NCBI GenBank assembly: GCA_965369815.1
Contig: CBDUQS010000009.1
Span: forward strand, 1-33,333
Length of the DNA: 33,333 nucleotides
Direction: 5' to 3'
From: DAOWGG01 sp965369815
GTDB taxonomy: Bacteria; Patescibacteriota; Gracilibacteria; UM-FILTER-43-11
The position numbers and the translations under genes are program-made. Shown here in pieces: positions 7,235-16,800 of this stretch. How positions within the stretch are numbered: the stretch's first letter is position 1; each line of letters starts with the position of its first letter. Below the pieces are notes generated by a model. That model saw nothing but the letters and a program-made list of their open reading frames with translations. It had not been told where the DNA came from and did not search any database.

Positions 7235-10200
7235 ATGGAAAACAAGGGGCTTAAAATAAACCGTTTATTTACCAAGGCAGGCATCGATCCACTCAGTGAT
7301 ATTGAGTACGAAAAACGTAATTGCAAAATCGCTAAAACGGATGGAACTGTTGTTTTTGAAATGGAAAATTTCGAAATTCCAAAAAGTTGGTCTCAAAATG
7401 CGGGTGACATCATGATCAGTAAATATGCTCGTAAAGCAGGTGTTCCTCAAACGGACGAAAGCGGTACTCTATTAAAAGACAATGAAGGAAATCCTGTTCT
7501 TGGTCCTGAAAAAAGTGCCCGACAAGTTGTGGGCCGACTTTCTAAATGTTGGAGGCAGTGGGGAGAGGATCATAACTACTTTGCAGACACTGAATCTGCT
7601 GACAACTACGAGGCTGAGATGAATCACATGCTCATCAATCAGATGTCAGCTCCTAATTCTCCTCAGTGGTTCAATACAGGTCTTGCTTCTTCTTATGGAA
7701 TCAACGGGCCTTCTCAAGGGCACTACTACGCAGATCCTAAAACTGGTGAAATCAAAGCCTCTGAAGATTCCTACACTCACCCTCAGCCACACGCTTGTTT
7801 CATTCAATCCGTTTCCGATGACATGGTAAATGAAGGTGGGATTATGGATCTATGGATTCGTGAAGCGCGTCTATTTAAATACGGATCTGGAACGGGGACA
7901 AATTTCTCTCAGCTTCGCGGAAAAGGTGAGCCTCTTTCTGGTGGTGGAGAGTCTTCTGGGTTAATGTCTTTCTTAAAAATCGGAGATCGAGCGGCTGGCG
8001 CTATTAAATCGGGTGGAACCACTCGTCGTGCGGCTAAAATGGTTTGCCTCGACATCGACCACCCTGAAATTGAAGATTTCATCGACTGGAAAGTGGAAGA
8101 AGAAAAGAAAGTGGCGGCTTTGATCGCTGCGGGTTACGACAGCGACTTCAACGGAGAAGCCTACGCCACTGTCTCTGGTCAGAATTCCAACAACTCTCTT
8201 CGTCTTAATAATAAATTCCTGAATGCGGTTGAAAATGATGAAGACTTTGACCTTATCGGTCGTACCGATGGAAAGTCTTTTAAAAGCCTTAAAGCTCGTC
8301 ACCTCTGGAAGAAAATGGGATTTGCGGCTTGGGCTTGTGCTGACCCTGGTGTTCAGTTCGACTCTACTATTAATGAATGGCATACCTGCCCTAAAGATGG
8401 TCGTATCAACGCCTCCAATCCTTGCAGTGAATACATGTTCCTCGATAACACTGCCTGTAACCTTTCATCTCTTAATTTGTTAAAGTTCTTTGACACCAAA
8501 TCTGGTCAAATTCAGATAGAGGAAATGCGTCATGCCATCCGCCTTTGGACCATCACTCTTGAAATCAGTGTTTTGATGGCTCAATTCCCAAGTTACGAGA
8601 TCGCTCAACGAAGTTATCAATATCGAACCCTTGGATTGGGCTATGCCAACATTGGAACTGTTCTAATGCGTCTTGGACTTCCTTATGACAGCAAGGAAAG
8701 CCACGCCATTGCGGGTGCTATTACCGCGGTTCTAACCGGTGCTTCTTACGAAACTTCTGCAGAGCTTGCTAAGCACTTAGGAACTTTTGAACGATACGAA
8801 CACAATAAAGATGACATGCTTCGTGTGATTCGAAATCACAAACGTGCGGCCTACAATAACGACGATTACGAAAACCTTGAAATCAAACCTGTTGGAATCG
8901 ATCAAGAGCTTTGCCCTGACTACCTATTAAAGGCGGCTCATGAAGCTTGGGATCGTGCTCTCGCAACTGGAGAAGCTTATGGTTATCGAAACGCTCAGGT
9001 GTCTGTTATCGCTCCAACTGGAACCATCGGACTACTCATGGACTGCGACACCACAGGTGTTGAACCCGACTTTGCGTTGGTTAAATTCAAAAAACTAGCA
9101 GGAGGAGGTTATATGAAAATTGTAAATCAATCCGTGGTTCCTGCTCTTAAAAATTTGAAATACAACGAAGAACAAATCAAAAGCATTCTCGAATACATTA
9201 TTGGTAAAGCCTCTTTGGTAGAAGCGCCTCACATCAACTGGAAGACTTTAAAAGAAAAGGGACTTACTGAAAGGGAGCTCGAAAAAGTTGAAAAAAGTCT
9301 TGCGGGTATCTTCGATATTCACATGGCTTTCAACAAACACTCATTGGGTGAGAAAGCTTTAGAGCGTCTGAATATTGATCCCGATGTTTACAATGATGCT
9401 AGTTTCGACTTCATCACCCACGTTGGATTCTCTGAAAAAGAAATTGAAGCGGTAAACGAATACGTTTGTGGTGCAATGACCATTGAGGGAGCTCCTCACG
9501 TCAAAGAAGAGCACTTACCTGTATTCGATTGTGCTAACCGATGTGGAACCAAAGGAAAGCGATTCATTCAATATATGGGGCACATCAATATGTTGGCTTC
9601 TGTTCAACCTTTCATTTCTGGTGCAATCTCTAAAACAATCAACATGCCAAACGAGGTAACCGAAGAAGATGTTTTGGAAGCCTACAAACAAAGCTGGAAA
9701 CTTGCCCTTAAAGCCAACGCTATTTACCGAGACGGATGCAAGCTATCTCAGCCTCTTAATACCTCTTCTAAGAAAAAGAAAACTGAAGAGCCTAAGGTTG
9801 AAATTAAAGAAGTTGAGATCACCAAACGTGCGCTTCGACGAAAACTTCCTGAAGAACGACAATCAATCACTCACAAATTCGCGATCGCTGGTCATGAAGG
9901 ATACTTTACGGTTGGTATGTATAACGATGGAAGCCCCGGTGAACTATTTATTAAAATGAGCAAGGAAGGATCAACTCTTTCTGGAATTATGGATGCACTT
10001 GCTCTTTCTGTTTCACTTAATCTTCAATACGGCGTTCCACTAGAGGTATTGATCTCTAAGTTCACGCACACACGCTTTGAGCCTGCTGGAATGACTAGCA
10101 ACAAGGAGATTCCAATGGTGAAATCGATTATGGACTATATGGGCCGATGGCTTGCCGTTAAGTTCCTTGAAAAAGATTCCGCTAAAAAGTATCACAATGG

Positions 10201-10534
10201 TCAGCTAATTGATAAGGCGTATTGTGAGGGAACGATGTCTAGTAAAGGAATGCTTCCTTCAATCCGAACGGTCGTTTCTATTAACCAGCCTGAAATCAAA
10301 AAAGAAGAAAATGTTGAATCAAAACTGATTGAAGCCCTTGAGTCAGCGCAAAGTGTGAAAGTAAAAGCTCCTAAAAAAGCGGTTACCGTTGCAGTCGGTG
10401 CTAAGATTCACGGAACCCCTCATGCCTTCCAGAATGAAGATGCCCCTATGTGTCATAACTGTGGTGCAAGCATGATCCGAAACGGCACTTGTTATAAGTG
10501 TTTGGATTGTGGCGAAACGTCTGGTTGTAGCTAG
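7235..10534 (+). CDS. nrdJ: Adenosylcobalamin-dependent (class II) ribonucleoside-diphosphate reductase
   Basis: 1,099 aa, the long form of NrdJ. It reduces ribonucleotides to deoxyribonucleotides with a thiyl radical generated from adenosylcobalamin. The catalytic barrel carries the triad N395-P-C397-S-E399, with C397 the thiyl cysteine. C188 and C408 are the likely redox pair; the 11-residue offset C397-C408 is typical of class II enzymes. A TSCPD domain covers about residues 870-980, and the C-terminal ~30 residues form a Cys-rich zinc-ribbon-like tail (CHNCGAS...CYKCLDCGETSGC) that probably carries reducing equivalents to the active site. It is divergent from the adenosyltransferase gene, with two NrdR-like boxes between them. 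No SD; TAG stop; strong terminator downstream. Confidence 0.97.
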   Translation: MENKGLKINRLFTKAGIDPLSDIEYEKRNCKIAKTDGTVVFEMENFEIPKSWSQNAGDIMISKYARKAGVPQTDESGTLLKDNEGNPVLGPEKSARQVVGRLSKCWRQWGEDHNYFADTESADNYEAEMNHMLINQMSAPNSPQWFNTGLASSYGINGPSQGHYYADPKTGEIKASEDSYTHPQPHACFIQSVSDDMVNEGGIMDLWIREARLFKYGSGTGTNFSQLRGKGEPLSGGGESSGLMSFLKIGDRAAGAIKSGGTTRRAAKMVCLDIDHPEIEDFIDWKVEEEKKVAALIAAGYDSDFNGEAYATVSGQNSNNSLRLNNKFLNAVENDEDFDLIGRTDGKSFKSLKARHLWKKMGFAAWACADPGVQFDSTINEWHTCPKDGRINASNPCSEYMFLDNTACNLSSLNLLKFFDTKSGQIQIEEMRHAIRLWTITLEISVLMAQFPSYEIAQRSYQYRTLGLGYANIGTVLMRLGLPYDSKESHAIAGAITAVLTGASYETSAELAKHLGTFERYEHNKDDMLRVIRNHKRAAYNNDDYENLEIKPVGIDQELCPDYLLKAAHEAWDRALATGEAYGYRNAQVSVIAPTGTIGLLMDCDTTGVEPDFALVKFKKLAGGGYMKIVNQSVVPALKNLKYNEEQIKSILEYIIGKASLVEAPHINWKTLKEKGLTERELEKVEKSLAGIFDIHMAFNKHSLGEKALERLNIDPDVYNDASFDFITHVGFSEKEIEAVNEYVCGAMTIEGAPHVKEEHLPVFDCANRCGTKGKRFIQYMGHINMLASVQPFISGAISKTINMPNEVTEEDVLEAYKQSWKLALKANAIYRDGCKLSQPLNTSSKKKKTEEPKVEIKEVEITKRALRRKLPEERQSITHKFAIAGHEGYFTVGMYNDGSPGELFIKMSKEGSTLSGIMDALALSVSLNLQYGVPLEVLISKFTHTRFEPAGMTSNKEIPMVKSIMDYMGRWLAVKFLEKDSAKKYHNGQLIDKAYCEGTMSSKGMLPSIRTVVSINQPEIKKEENVESKLIEALESAQSVKVKAPKKAVTVAVGAKIHGTPHAFQNEDAPMCHNCGASMIRNGTCYKCLDCGETSGCS

Positions 10535-10576
10535 ACTCAACTGATTTTTCAGTTGGATAGCCAAAAAATAAAAAAT

Positions 10577-10607
10577 AAAAACCCCGTGCTACGGCGCGGG
10601 GTTTTTT
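10577..10607 (+). terminator. Rho-independent terminator after nrdJ
   Basis: AAAACCCCGTGC pairs with GCGCGGGGTTTT (one G-T pair) around TACG, followed by a T-run. The following gene's -10 begins 13 bp later. Confidence 0.9.
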
Positions 10608-10619
10608 AAATGATTTGTG

Positions 10620-10625
10620 TATAAT
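10620..10625 (+). promoter_or_regulatory. Perfect -10 element placing the start point at the UPF0489 ATG
   Basis: TATAAT ends 6 nt before the ATG at 10632. With the usual 6-7 nt from the -10 to the start point, the transcript would be leaderless. No good -35 is seen, since that position falls in the nrdJ terminator. Confidence 0.5.
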
Positions 10626-10631
10626 AGCGCC

Positions 10632-11345
10632 ATGTATCAAACCCCTTTCACCATCACTGACGACATAAGTAATAATGCCTTTTCATTCGACAAACGAACC
10701 GATCCAAAGCTTTATGTGCCCAATGTGATTGAGGGACAACTTTCGGATGTGCGGATGGGTGATGAGGTTGTTTTTGAGGATACGGACGAACATGGTGGCC
10801 TACGATCCTGCAAAGGATTAAAGCATTTTGTTCGCATTCCCCATCCTGAAACGAAAAAGCCGATCGTCGTTGTGGATAATCATAATCATGTTTTTTATTT
10901 TTGGTATGAAGCGCTTCAAAAGGGATTGATTGAAGATGGATCAACCTTGATTCATATCGATCAGCACAAAGACACTCGCAAACCGGATGAACCGCTTAAA
11001 TCGAGGGATTTGGAATCGGTTTTTAAATACACCAATTCAATTTTGAATGTTGGGAATTATATTCCACCCGCCATGGAAGATGGACTGATTGGCGAACTTA
11101 TTTCGGTTACCAGCGAGCTGGAAGTTCGAAGCTCGAAGTTCGAAGCTCGAAGTTCGAAATCCATCATCCTGAATATCGATCTTGATTTTTGGGCGCCTGA
11201 AATGAATTATATCGACCGCAAAACGAGCCTGGATTACACGCGTACGTGGATGAAGCAGGCGGACTTGATTACGATTGCGACCAGTCCTTTCTTTATTGAT
11301 CAGGCCTTGGCGATTGAAGTGCTCAATCAATTATTTTCCTATTAG
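10632..11345 (+). CDS. UPF0489 / peptide-arginase-like family protein
   Basis: 237 aa from ATG 10632. The upstream in-frame GTG at 10617 precedes the -10 element and is rejected. Motifs are VDNHNH (81-86), HIDQHKD (108-114) and NIDLDFW (181-187). These have the His/Asp spacing of the ureohydrolase/arginase fold, the latter two like the DAHxD and SxDxDxxD metal ligands. Some members of this family are peptide arginases that convert Arg to ornithine in ribosomal peptides; most are uncharacterised. No RiPP precursor or other modifying enzyme is nearby, so the substrate is unknown. Residues ~161-177 come from an inserted 14-bp tandem repeat directly before the last metal motif. TAG stop. Confidence 0.82.
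   Translation: MYQTPFTITDDISNNAFSFDKRTDPKLYVPNVIEGQLSDVRMGDEVVFEDTDEHGGLRSCKGLKHFVRIPHPETKKPIVVVDNHNHVFYFWYEALQKGLIEDGSTLIHIDQHKDTRKPDEPLKSRDLESVFKYTNSILNVGNYIPPAMEDGLIGELISVTSELEVRSSKFEARSSKSIILNIDLDFWAPEMNYIDRKTSLDYTRTWMKQADLITIATSPFFIDQALAIEVLNQLFSY
11121..11158. repeat. 14-bp tandem repeat insertion inside the UPF0489 gene
   Basis: GAAGTTCGAAGCTC at 11121-11134 and 11135-11148, then GAAGTTCGAA at 11149-11158. Each unit contains the palindromes TTCGAA and GAGCTC/AGCT-like words. The block encodes EVRSSKFEARSSK and keeps the frame. Confidence 0.85.
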
Positions 11346-11350
11346 CAACA

Positions 11351-11371
11351 AGCCCCACTGAAAGCGGGGCT
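11351..11371. terminator. Hairpin between convergent genes
   Basis: AGCCCC/GGGGCT stem continued by CT/AG after one mismatch. It lies just after the UPF0489 stop and downstream of the converging small ORF. Neither side has a long T-run, so termination strength is uncertain. Confidence 0.45.
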
Positions 11372-11386
11372 CATCAGCCAATTTTA

Positions 11387-11575
11387 TCACGCAGGTATGA
11401 TCAGGTAAATGATCCCTGCCCATATCAGAACTCCAATCGGGATCGATATCAGTAGAAGTTTGCCCAGGGGCCACTTTCCGGCCTCCTCTGCATCCTTCCA
11501 TTGTCTTTCTGATTGATCCCAACCTCTTTCCCCAACGGACTTCTCAGTCCAATGACTCTTCTTACCGTCTGACAT
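11387..11575 (-). CDS. Small C-tail membrane protein, function unknown
   Basis: 62 aa. The first ~36 residues are hydrophilic and Trp/Lys/Glu-rich (MSDGKKSHWTEKSVGERGWD), and residues ~37-60 form one membrane helix ending PA. The start is supported by AAGGAG 5 nt before the ATG, one of very few good SD sequences in the window. It stops at TGA, also rare here, and its bases are more balanced in G+C than its neighbours'. These traits are shared only with the adenylate cyclase gene and suggest separate ancestry. No family recognised. Two overlapping frames were rejected because they lack both SD and a plausible protein. Confidence 0.6.
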   Translation of the reverse strand: MSDGKKSHWTEKSVGERGWDQSERQWKDAEEAGKWPLGKLLLISIPIGVLIWAGIIYLIIPA

Positions 11576-11580
11576 AGTGA

Positions 11581-11586
11581 CTCCTT
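11581..11586 (-). promoter_or_regulatory. Strong SD of the small membrane protein gene
   Basis: AAGGAG, 5 nt before ATG 11575 on the minus strand. It is unusual because most genes in this window have no SD. Confidence 0.65.
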
Positions 11587-11694
11587 CTTGGCTGAAAACT
11601 GTCGGCCAGTCACACTAAGGTTTTAGATGAATGACTACAAAATGCATTGTATCACTTTATTTGAATTTGGCAAGGGTAAATGAAAACTGGTTCA

Positions 11695-11703
11695 TGTTAG
11701 AAT
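11695..11703 (+). promoter_or_regulatory. Extended -10 promoter for the BT1-type transporter gene
   Basis: TGTTAGAAT, an extended -10, predicts a leader of about 16 nt to the ATG at 11726. No clear -35. Confidence 0.4.
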
Positions 11704-11725
11704 AATTTCTTGTAACCCAATCCCC

Positions 11726-13222
11726 ATGAAATTAAAACTCCCTTTTGGACGAAATGAGTTGTTTTTCTCCGCTGTTTACTTTGTTCAAGCAATGGTGGGT
11801 ATTTCCGCCCTCGCTCAATTCCTATTCGCTCGCAATGAGCTCGGGCTCGATTTTGTGCAATTAGGAATCCTCGCTGCGCTTCCAACTATTTCATGGAGCA
11901 TCAAACCGATATATGGATTTTTGACGGATCTGGTTCCGATTTTTGGATATCGTCGACGCGTCTATCTGCACATTATGCCGATCATCACGATGGTTAGTTG
12001 GCTGTGGATCTGGCAATTCGCTGATTCATTTATTAGCTATGCCATTCCTATTATGATTGCGAATATTGGAATGGGCTTTACGGATGTGATTGCGGACGGC
12101 CTGGTCGTTCAGGAATCGAACGAAAAAACAGCAGGACGCTACCAAGCGATTTGCTGGGGATCTTTGACGGTGGGAGCCATTATCTCCACCTTTCTTTCGG
12201 GAATGCTTTTAGGCCGAGAAATTGTAGGGATTCGAGGAATGTTTTTGATCACCGCCTTAATGCCGCTCATCACATTCGGGCTTTCCTTTTTAATTAAAGA
12301 ACGACGTATTAGCGATCGCAGTGAACTTAAGACTCATCAAGCGATCAGCCCTAAATATATTTACGCCGCCGTGATTGCCTTCTTTTTGACTATCTTTATA
12401 CTTTGGCCACGTGAAGGCGCAAACGCTTCTATGATGTCGCTTAGTATTATTGGGATTTGGTTCATCTGGTTTGCTTTTTACTTTAAGCATTTAATGGATT
12501 TAAAGGTGATTGGAAAAAGTATTTTTGCGGCCGCGATTTTTATTTTTCTATGGCGATTCACCCCCAGTTTCGGCGCTCCGTGGCAAGATTATTTTTTGAA
12601 TCAACTCGGGATCGACCAGGAAACTTATGGTTATTTTGGAGTGGTGAGTTACATGGGATGGCTGATCGGATCGATTCTATTTGCGAAATGGCTGGATAAA
12701 TATGATCTCAAAAAAGTTCTACTTTGGACGATTACGATCAGTGCAGGACTTGGTTTAAGTCAGCTCGCTCTTACAAACCCCGACTGGGCCAATGCGATTG
12801 GAATGAATCCTTTTATTCGAACCATTGGAGCTATTGTGGCTACGCCGGTTTATTGGATTGCGCGAGGCGGTGACTTTGGAACGTATTTAATGACCTACGA
12901 CGGCATTATTTATCTGAACTTCTTCCTCGACTTCTTCCTTGGGATTCTTTACATGCTTTCGTTCCTTGCTCTACTTAAGTTCGTCGCACTCAGCACTCCA
13001 AAGAACCTTGAAGGAACCAACTTTGCCGTCATGGCTTCGATTATGAATTTCGGATTGGTGTTTGGTTACATCAGCGGTGGAACCCTTTATGAAAAAATTC
13101 AATTTGGAATGCTGGGGATGAGTGGATTGCAACTCACTGTTGTACTAGGCGCCCTGACTTCTCTGCTGGCGCTACTTGCTTTGCCATGGATCAAGACGGA
13201 TCATATGGCACATGGGAAATAA
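11726..13222 (+). CDS. MFS transporter of the folate-biopterin (BT1) family
   Basis: 498 aa with about 12 membrane helices and a hydrophilic loop near residues 188-206. The N-terminal half contains the BT1-family signature SWSIKPIYGFLTD (about 55-67) followed by PIFGYRRRVYL (71-81), and a later FTDVIADGLVVQES motif typical of the same family. BT1 proteins import folates, pterins or related molecules; some members carry other substrates, so the cargo is inferred. Uptake of folate would suit an organism with limited biosynthesis. No SD. The stop is 3 bp from the converging transposase gene. Confidence 0.85.
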   Translation: MKLKLPFGRNELFFSAVYFVQAMVGISALAQFLFARNELGLDFVQLGILAALPTISWSIKPIYGFLTDLVPIFGYRRRVYLHIMPIITMVSWLWIWQFADSFISYAIPIMIANIGMGFTDVIADGLVVQESNEKTAGRYQAICWGSLTVGAIISTFLSGMLLGREIVGIRGMFLITALMPLITFGLSFLIKERRISDRSELKTHQAISPKYIYAAVIAFFLTIFILWPREGANASMMSLSIIGIWFIWFAFYFKHLMDLKVIGKSIFAAAIFIFLWRFTPSFGAPWQDYFLNQLGIDQETYGYFGVVSYMGWLIGSILFAKWLDKYDLKKVLLWTITISAGLGLSQLALTNPDWANAIGMNPFIRTIGAIVATPVYWIARGGDFGTYLMTYDGIIYLNFFLDFFLGILYMLSFLALLKFVALSTPKNLEGTNFAVMASIMNFGLVFGYISGGTLYEKIQFGMLGMSGLQLTVVLGALTSLLALLALPWIKTDHMAHGK

Positions 13223-13225
13223 GGG

Positions 13226-13825
13226 TTAGAATAACTGATCCACTAAATCATCATCCTTATATTGGTAGGGATAATAATGATATTTTTTGGGTAATTCTGC
13301 TTTTGTGGGGTTGTGGGTGATGTAATCGAGAGTTGATCGAATTCTATCTTCATCTTCAATAACCTGATCATAAAAACGTGGATGCCATATTTGACCTTCA
13401 TGGATTTTGCGTGAAAATGTTCCTCGAATAGATTTTATAAAATCAGAAATGGTGTGTTGATGAGTATGTCCACAATTGCAATTCGCATCGCGGGTTGGGT
13501 TAGGTGTCGCATCGCGGGTTGGAAAACCCACGTTGCTTGTGATATTACGGATTTGATCCCCCCACCCGGAATGTGGGTTTTCCAACCCGCGTGACGGGTC
13601 ACCCGTGAATCCACGTGACACATATGGAGTTTGGCACAAAATATGCACATGATCCGGCATGATACAAAATTGATACACCAAATGATTTTTTAAATGCCCC
13701 GCATTCAAAATAATCTCATGTAACATTTCCGCCTTCTGATTGTCCTCGAAGATCCAATCACGATCGAGAACGTTAAATGTTACGAAATACGGGAAGGCAC
13801 ATTGATAAATACGCCGTTGTGTCAT
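13226..13825 (-). CDS. REP-associated tyrosine transposase (Y1/IS200-like, RAYT)
   Basis: 199 aa. The HUH metal motif is MPDHVHIL (His59, His61) and the catalytic Tyr is in RFYDQVIED (Tyr152), followed by the conserved YITHNPTKA. RAYTs are single-domain Y1 HUH nucleases that act on REP hairpins in genomes. Between the HUH block and the HTISDFIKSIRGTFSRKI helix lies an extra segment (about residues 66-122) made of a REP-like repeat array read in frame. The ATG begins one base after the stop of the Rhs-type gene, so the two are probably co-transcribed. The rest of the protein looks intact, but whether the insertion leaves activity is unknown. Confidence 0.9.
   Translation of the reverse strand: MTQRRIYQCAFPYFVTFNVLDRDWIFEDNQKAEMLHEIILNAGHLKNHLVYQFCIMPDHVHILCQTPYVSRGFTGDPSRGLENPHSGWGDQIRNITSNVGFPTRDATPNPTRDANCNCGHTHQHTISDFIKSIRGTFSRKIHEGQIWHPRFYDQVIEDEDRIRSTLDYITHNPTKAELPKKYHYYPYQYKDDDLVDQLF
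13484..13606. repeat. REP-like palindrome array inside the transposase gene
   Basis: CGCATCGCGGGTTGG occurs at 13484-13498 and 13508-13522. GCGGGTTGGAAAACCCAC (13514-13531) is an exact inverted copy of 13573-13590, and each arm is itself a small hairpin (GGGTT-GGAA-AACCC). A third hairpin ACGGGT-C-ACCCGT lies at 13594-13606. The spacing resembles a paired REP unit of the sort RAYTs act on. The whole block is coding and in frame. Confidence 0.8.
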
Positions 13826-13826
13826 A

Positions 13827-16800
13827 TTAAATTTGGTTCGTCATAAAGCTCAACCGAGGGATTCCTGGCTTTTTAATGGTGTATACATCCAATATTTTCT
13901 GATCCACATTCTGACAATACGGCTTTCCATTTTCTTTCGCTTCACAATTAATGAAACGAACATGAATCTTGGTTCCCAATCGGAATCCATCTTTCGGTTC
14001 AACTCTCACCTTTTTAGGATCACTGGTTTTCTCAAAATCCAAATGATTATGTTGAGTTATGTAAACTTTATCGAATGTCTTATCAGTGTATCGCTCAAAA
14101 TTAATCTTATCACCTGATTTTTGGGCGACAAAAACTTGTTCTGAGTTTAGCTGGATACTGGTTTTGATAATATCCCCATTATGATCCAGGGCGACAACTC
14201 GATAGGTGTAGTGCTTGTCATCTTCAATGTTTTTGTCGGTGTATCGATTCTTAAAGGAGCTTGCCTTAATAGTCGCGATTTTTCGGCTCGCGTGTTTAGA
14301 ACGACGATCCGGATAAGCATATTTACTGCGGTAAACACGGAACTCAGCTACCTCTTTGCTCATCTTGTCCCACTTGATAATTGCTTTTCTTTTTTGATAA
14401 GTAATTTGAAGATTTTTGAACTCAACGCCTGTTTTAGATTCAGCCGTTGGCCAAACTGACTTAGGTGTATTACTTCGATCACCTGATTGGGATCGAATGA
14501 TGTAATCCGCAATCACTTCTGGGTCGCTCAAATCCTTTTCCTCCCCCTTATCTTCTTCTGCTTTTTTTTCAGACTCGATGATCTCATTTTGCATTTTTAC
14601 TTCTTCCATACGAGCTTCAAATAACTGAGTCGAGATCGGTGTTCGGTACCCACCACCTCCAGATCCAGAGCTCGAACTAAAAATTGATGGATCTGTCTGA
14701 GCACTTGGTATGTAGTTCACTTCTAGGTTTACTGAATCACTTTCGATGCCGAATGAGCTTCGAGTAATAATTTCTAATGTATTAGCCCCTGGATTCAATT
14801 GAAAATAAGCGGCCCAAACCGTGGTTTCATCGGCAGGCACTAGTTCCTTTCCGTTCACCCAAATCGCAGTACCCGCTGATTTGGCTCCACTCAACGCATA
14901 GGATCCGTTAGAAGTATTCGAAGCACTCATGTCGACCACGGGTGGTGTGGCGTCGTAATCAATTGAAATAACCATCGTTGCGCTCTCTACCCCCTCTTCA
15001 TCTTTCGTATAAATACGGAATGTGTTTGTGACATCTGTTAATCGTACGTTGTGCACCCAGAATTCATTGGAATCCATTGGAATCACTTCTTCATCATTAA
15101 TCCATAAACTGCTGTAAGCAGGTTTAGTTCCCATTATCGAGACAATCGCATCCGACGTCGGAGATTGAATGGGGTCAAGCGTCGGTGCATTCACATCGTA
15201 AGGCATCGTCAAAATCACCCCATTGCTTTCCACACCAAATTCATTTTTAGAAAACACAATAAAACTATTGATTCCTTTTTCTAATTTAAGTGAAGTCTGC
15301 CAGGTTGTTTTTTCATCCATCGGAACCACTTCTTCGCCATTAACCCAAATACTCATATAAAGTGCTTTTTCTCCACGAATGGTAAACGGATTTGTCTTAA
15401 CCGGTTGCTCAAAATCATCTACCGTTGGTGCCTGTGCAAAATAAGTCAGATTTAATTGAAGACTGTCTCCCTCCTGGCTGAGTCGATCTTCCGCATGAAT
15501 CTCAAAAGTGTTCTGCTCAATTAGTAAGGCAATTTCATAATTCCAGACTGTCTGATCGTTTATCGGCACTACCTCTTCGCCATTAATCCAAATGCTCGTA
15601 TTGGCTCGCTTGGTTCCATTCAGTAAAATACGCGTTGAAGTAGTTGGGTTTTCTATAGGTTCGATAACTGGAGTTGGAACCTCATAAGTGATGCTTTGAG
15701 TGATGCGCTTACTGGCCGTTTCAACATCTTTCTTGGTGTAGAATTCAAACACATTATCCCCCACAATTAAATCTGTTGAATATTCCCATTCAGTTTCGGG
15801 TCCAGCGGGTAAAATTTCAATTCCATTCACCCACATCGCCAACCCAGACTCCTTCGTTCCGTTAAATATAATCGATGGATCCTCAATTTGCCCTTCAGTT
15901 TGCCCCTCAATTGGCTCCACAATTGGTGGCTCAATAAGAGCTCGTACCACTTTGGCAATTTTAGTATTACCAGCAAACACATATTTCACTTCTTTGCTGC
16001 CATCAATTTCGTAGTATTTATTGGGGTAGTACTTGTCTCCTTTTTTGAGTCGTTGATTCGATTCATCGTAAAAATAATTTGTTCCATCACCACTCTGGAT
16101 CATCCGTCCGCGATAGTCATAGGTGAGTGTGTTCCCATTGTGGTCCGCCATACTTCCATTTAGGTCATAACTATAACTAGAATCACCTGCTTTGGTCACT
16201 GCATGCGGATTGTGATGACGATATTCCATCAATCCAATATCCGATTTGAACACCATATTCCCAATCGCATTGTATTGGTAGTTCATGGTTGTAAATTCAT
16301 AATTACCCGTGTTGGTGTAGCGAGCTTCCGTCAGTCGATATAAATCGTCGTATAAATAATCCACATCCTTCGAGGTAATTGCATTACTCTGATCTACCAA
16401 TTTCATTAAATTCCCCATTGAATCGTAGTCATATTGAAAATCCTGCAAACGAACGACTCCGTGCTGAAGGGTTTGCTTTTGAGTCAGTCGGTACATTTCA
16501 TTTGATTCGTAAATGTTCGTTGTTACCATTTGCTCTCCAATGCGCATAGCGGCTAATTGTCCAAGTGGTGTAGTGTCAAATTGATCCGCAAATATTTTAT
16601 TCTCGCTATAAACTTTACTGAGTTGATGGGCATTATCGTAGCTGTAAAAAATTTCCATATCATCCGGATACATCATCCTAGTCACTCCTCCCATCAAATC
16701 ATAATCGTAAGTGAACGTAAAATCCCGTCCATCAATTTGCTTTTGATCTCGAAGAACGCGTCCCAATAAATCATATTCATAGTTATGCTGATAGTTGCTG

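Noticed and set aside
7973..8383. 136-codon minus-strand ORF inside nrdJ
   Set aside because: Antisense shadow of a strongly conserved catalytic region.
11331..11522. 63-codon minus-strand ORF overlapping the small membrane protein
   Set aside because: No SD, no membrane or domain features; the overlapping frame has an SD and a clear helix.
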